A stretch of 5,628 bases of DNA from Spirochaetia bacterium (GTDB lineage Bacteria; Spirochaetota; UBA4802; UBA5550): positions 1 to 5,628 of the forward strand of contig JAITPE010000011.1 of NCBI GenBank assembly GCA_031289575.1. Direction: 5' to 3'. Below are positions 5,564-5,628 of this stretch, in pieces. The notes under the pieces are model-generated. The model saw only the letters and a program-made list of their open reading frames with translations, ran no database searches and was not told the origin of the DNA. The first letter of the stretch is position 1; each line of letters opens with the position of its first letter. The translations under genes and the position numbers were made by a program.

Positions 5564-5590
5564 AAAAAAAACCGCCGCTAAAAGCGGCGG
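5564..5590 (-). terminator. Rho-independent terminator of an upstream minus-strand gene
   Basis: On the minus strand CCGCCGC and GCGGCGG form a perfect 7-bp G/C stem around a TTTTA loop, followed directly by eight T residues (one A-T pair can extend the stem). On the plus strand no T run follows, so it works in the minus direction. It must end a transcript entering from the right edge, whose gene would stop within 5591-5628: one frame ends at TAA 5608-5610, another at TAA 5619-5621, and six codons or fewer are visible, so no protein call is possible. It isolates the operon beginning at 5416 from that gene. Confidence 0.9.
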
Positions 5591-5628
5591 TGTAGAACAC
5601 ACACAAATTAATTCTCGATTAAAATCTT

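Noticed and set aside
5591..5628. Possible 3' end of another minus-strand gene at the right edge
   Set aside because: The terminator implies a gene, but at most six codons (KILIEN or a two-residue alternative) are visible and the frame cannot be chosen, so no CDS is called.
1..5628. CRISPR array, insertion sequence, tRNA, prophage or defence genes
   Set aside because: No spaced direct repeats, transposase motifs, cloverleaf-like sequences or phage and toxin-antitoxin signatures were found on reading both strands by eye.

Overview
The window reads as ordinary chromosomal bacterial DNA of moderate G+C (estimated by eye), densely coding and almost entirely on the minus strand. No rRNA, tRNA, CRISPR array, insertion sequence or phage gene is visible. 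The organism cannot be placed firmly. The biotin synthase is of the Firmicutes-like subtype, and a free-standing DbpA-type RNA-binding protein is, from memory, something also found in spirochaetes and other anaerobes. My loose guess is an anaerobic, gut-type or sediment bacterium; no marker gene here proves it.

Layout from left to right. Positions 2-244 (+) hold the 3' end of an RlmI-type 23S rRNA cytosine methyltransferase. Its stop codon overlaps the ATG of a 21-codon hydrophobic mini-ORF (241-306, +), which looks like a bare signal or membrane segment and runs into the end of bioB on the other strand. From 294 to 5416 all genes are on the minus strand. In transcription order (right to left) they are: a stand-alone DbpA RNA-binding-domain protein (5416-4925), a zinc-ribbon class I SAM methyltransferase (4919-4113), a MalY/PatB-family PLP C-S lyase or aminotransferase (4110-2932), an APC-superfamily amino acid permease (start most likely 2778, end 1372), and biotin synthase BioB (start most likely 1277, end 294). 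The first three are packed with gaps of 5 and 2 bases and are almost certainly co-transcribed. The permease follows after a leader of about 150 bases with two inverted repeats. bioB follows about 94 bases further on and has a plausible promoter of its own.

The right edge (5417-5628) has no recognisable gene. It contains a strong Rho-independent terminator (5564-5590) ending a minus-strand transcript that enters from beyond the window, two small dyads, and a sigma70-like promoter that fits the start of the minus-strand gene run. No gene set here is a demonstrably new system. The features most worth a second look are the coupled mini-ORF remnant at the rlmI/bioB junction, the helicase-less DbpA domain protein, the structured permease leader, and the unusual company of an orphan bioB (permease plus C-S lyase).
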